From positions 62,001 to 126,000 of the forward strand of contig VXAZ01000961.1 in assembly GCA_013399875.1 (NCBI GenBank): a DNA stretch of 64,000 nt, read 5' to 3'. Under the pieces are notes generated by a model. It was not told the DNA's origin and did not search any database. It saw only the letters and a program-made list of their open reading frames with translations. The stretch is from Gymnorhina tibicen. Taxonomy: Eukaryota; Chordata; Aves; Passeriformes; Artamidae. The position numbers and the translations under genes were made by a program. This document shows positions 61,688-64,000 of this stretch, piece by piece (the stretch's first letter is position 1; every line of letters begins with the position of its first letter).

Positions 61688-61795
61688 TCATAGAATCATA
61701 GAATCATCAGTGTTGGAAAAGACCTTTAAGATCATCAAGTCCAACTATCAATCTAGCACTACCACTGTAACACATAAACCACTAAATCATAAAAT
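61688..61795 (-). mobile_element. CR1 LINE 3' end fragment
   Basis: 'tcatagaatcatagaatcat' followed by 'gtgttggaaaagacctttaagatcatcaagtccaac' is a reverse-complement CR1 terminus, continuing to 'aaaccactaaatcat'. The tail repeats are well preserved. Confidence 0.93.
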
Positions 61796-64000
61796 GCAAG
61801 TCTCAAGAACTTAAAAAATAGGCAAGTAAAAATAAATGCTGAAAAATTAATTCCAAAAGCATTCATTATCTCAGGAACCAGTGTCTCAAGAAAACCCAGT
61901 CAATTTTTACAGCCAGGAGATGGGAAAAAAAACGACAGAGAAAGTAGTTTGCTAAATTTTTCTGGCTTAAATAGAGTGAGGAAAATTTACAGTCTCACCA
62001 AAAGCTCTACAGCAGTAGCAAAAAAAGAAAAAAATATCCTGGGTTTCCAGACAGTTCTAAATCTTAGTCCCTAATTACAGAAACAAGATGGTCTGGGTCT
62101 GCAGTATGTAAAAGATTACCTGCTTCTCCAAAATTAATACAAAGTGTACTCAGAAATTATGATCCCCTAGACAAATTGTGTGTCAGATTAATATGAGGGA
62201 AATTTTCTAACTCTGTTTCCTAGCAGAACTTCTGTTTTCTGTGTTGGATACTGCAAGAATCTATGGAATTGAAAGAACAAACCCACCCAGTGTGTCCTGT
62301 GTGTCTATCAAGTCTCTCAGGAAGATGCAGGTATTTGAGTTACACACATATTCAAAAACTGAATATGTAAAACATGAGTGACACATTCAAAACTGATATT
62401 TTAAGAGTCAATTTTCTGAGCACAACTGCATTTAAAGTAGAAGGAGTTAATCAGTTTTGTTCCTGGGCTGTTCCGTGTACTCGTTTGTACCACAGGCAGC
62501 AGTTAGTGCTATTGGGCCATACTGTCCCTAGTTGTTCATGCTGGTGAAGTTTATTTCAGCACACAGGCTCCCCACAAGGACACATACACAATGTAAAACT
62601 TTAGTTTGTGGTTTAGCAGGGTGAGAGAGGCTTTTGTGAGCCCAATGCAAGGTAATGAATTTCATCCTGGACGGTAAGCACATTTTTTACAGAAAGTATC
62701 TGCATTTTATGTCACTGAACTAGTGACAGGGTTTCTGCTAACTGCTTGGAAATAGAACTGGCATTGTCAGGCAAAGTTTGGAAGCCATAACAAAAAATGG
62801 GTATATTGGCAAAAAGATAGAATTAATTCCAAAAATTACTGATGTTGATACATATATTGTCAATTGTTTAGCCTGAGGTGCCAAAATAAAATCTCCTTAT
62901 CAGATCTTCTTAGAAAAATTTATTCCAAAAGAGACTTCTAAGAAAGTCAGTTAAAATCAGTGCTGTTTTATGTATATAAAGACTTTAGTTCATTATATCA
63001 ATATTCTATTTGCCAGAGAAAACCAAAGAGTATAAAATTTAAAATCAGAACTGCATTCATTAGAGTTGGAAGCAAGACCTTGACATGCAGTAAGGATCAA
63101 TCACAAATTTCAGATTCTATCACTCCCCTTTCAATACTGGTGTGTTTGGCTGTTTTGCATTAAAACTCAATTGAAATTACCTGATAATTGTGATGCTGTT
63201 AAAGCAGCTGTTATTGCTGTTACTGGCAAAATTCTATCTTTTTTATAATTATTGTAACATCAAAAGTTATTGTAGCTTGGGTATTTTAACACTTATATTT
63301 CATACAGTTATGTCTTTTCTATGTAAGACTGTAAAATTCTTTGAGCCACACACATGATTTTTGCATTACTGGAAGTTGTTAAGACACATTTTTAAGCAAA
63401 AGAGCAATATTTTGTGTTTTACCCCCAGTATTGCATAGTAATAGCATGATGAATACTCTAATGATTTTGTGCATTCTGTTATTTAAAAATAACCGTTTCC
63501 ATACCTATAGTAAAATGAACTCCATGTATTTCATATATATTCACCCAAAATACAAGAAGAAACACATTGGTCTGAAACTGAAACACAAAATAAAGAAAAA
63601 AACAACTTTTCAGGTCAAATAAACCACTCAGAAATGGGTTTTTCTTCTCTCTTCATCACATTTTGTACTAAACTTCATAAGGCTTGGTTCTTTTGCTGAA
63701 ATTTTATTACTTGTTTCTCTGTTGTTACTGGCTTTTTTCTTTACTTTGATACAATGTTATTTATGAAATATTGGGTAGCTGGAAACAAAACTGATGAGGA
63801 AGTTTCAGCACAAGTCCGGACTTGAGATGCACAAAGTCAGTACAAAAACAGTATAATAATATGTGTTTTTAAAAGAATAAAAATATGTTTGACATGATGT
63901 CCCTGTGAAAATGGATACAAGTTTGTTATGTAACTAAGAATAGTGACCTTTGAAGAATTAGAATATTTATAGTCTTGGGAGCAGAAGTGGGAGAAAATTA
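61796..64000. other. AT-rich interval to window end, nothing recognised
   Basis: Low GC, no mobile-element termini and no credible exon. Open frames at 62960-63163 and 63431-63622 are short and Lys/Asn/Phe-rich as expected by chance. Confidence 0.5.

Noticed and set aside
1..64000. CRISPR arrays, operons, bacterial-type genes, tRNA or rRNA genes
   Set aside because: The sequence is a vertebrate retroelement landscape. No spaced direct repeats, cloverleaf or ribosomal motifs were seen.

Overview
The window is vertebrate, almost certainly avian, and most likely from a songbird or near relative. The evidence is many CR1 retrotransposon ends with the bird-type tail of repeated ATTCTATG units, plus LTR families whose termini (for example TGTGGTGGGTT..., TGTCTTGGTTCTGACC...) are familiar from passerine genomes. 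The species call is inference. It is draft assembly: one N at 23117 and four at 54146-54149. No host protein-coding exon, tRNA, rRNA or known ncRNA could be supported. The region reads as intergenic or intronic AT-rich DNA loaded with retroelements.

Layout. 1-1040: 3' end of an LTR and two CR1 tails. 4391-5461: two solo LTRs head to head, each with its own intact target-site duplication (TSD). 8785-10905: a decayed CR1 with reverse-transcriptase remnants, followed by a probable LTR and another CR1 tail. 14126-15020: a 3' LTR with polypurine tract and a scrap of upstream retroviral sequence (minus strand), then a long purine tract. 16198-17490: two LTRs of different families. 21134-21669: solo LTR with perfect TSD. 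22758-24151: LTR within LTR, with an assembly gap at the junction. About 25850-26516: another LTR. 32398-33060: LTR. 36665-38790: two CR1s, the second split by a 1.07-kb LTR. 41640-45700: LTR-like sequence, an LTR, and a CR1 split by a 565-bp LTR with a perfect TSD, then two further CR1 fragments. 47600-48200, 50475-51526, 51712-52150, 56155-57307 and 58984-59251: more LTR and CR1. The rest is AT-rich DNA in which I see no recognisable element.

By rough addition LTRs cover about 20% of the window and CR1 about 7%. No full provirus remains: nearly all LTRs are solitary, the expected product of LTR-LTR recombination. Eight LTR boundaries are supported by TSDs, four of them firm (perfect, with TG...CA ends, and independent of ambiguous edges): GGGCT, GAAAG, GTTGT and GCCAAT. 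Two CR1 elements were used as landing sites by later LTRs, giving relative ages.

I did not find a new gene system. The most interesting observations are a mosaic LTR that joins the upstream part of one family to the 3' end of another (16203-16831), the head-to-head LTR pair, the gap hidden inside a nested LTR, and a cluster of CCAAT boxes in one LTR promoter.
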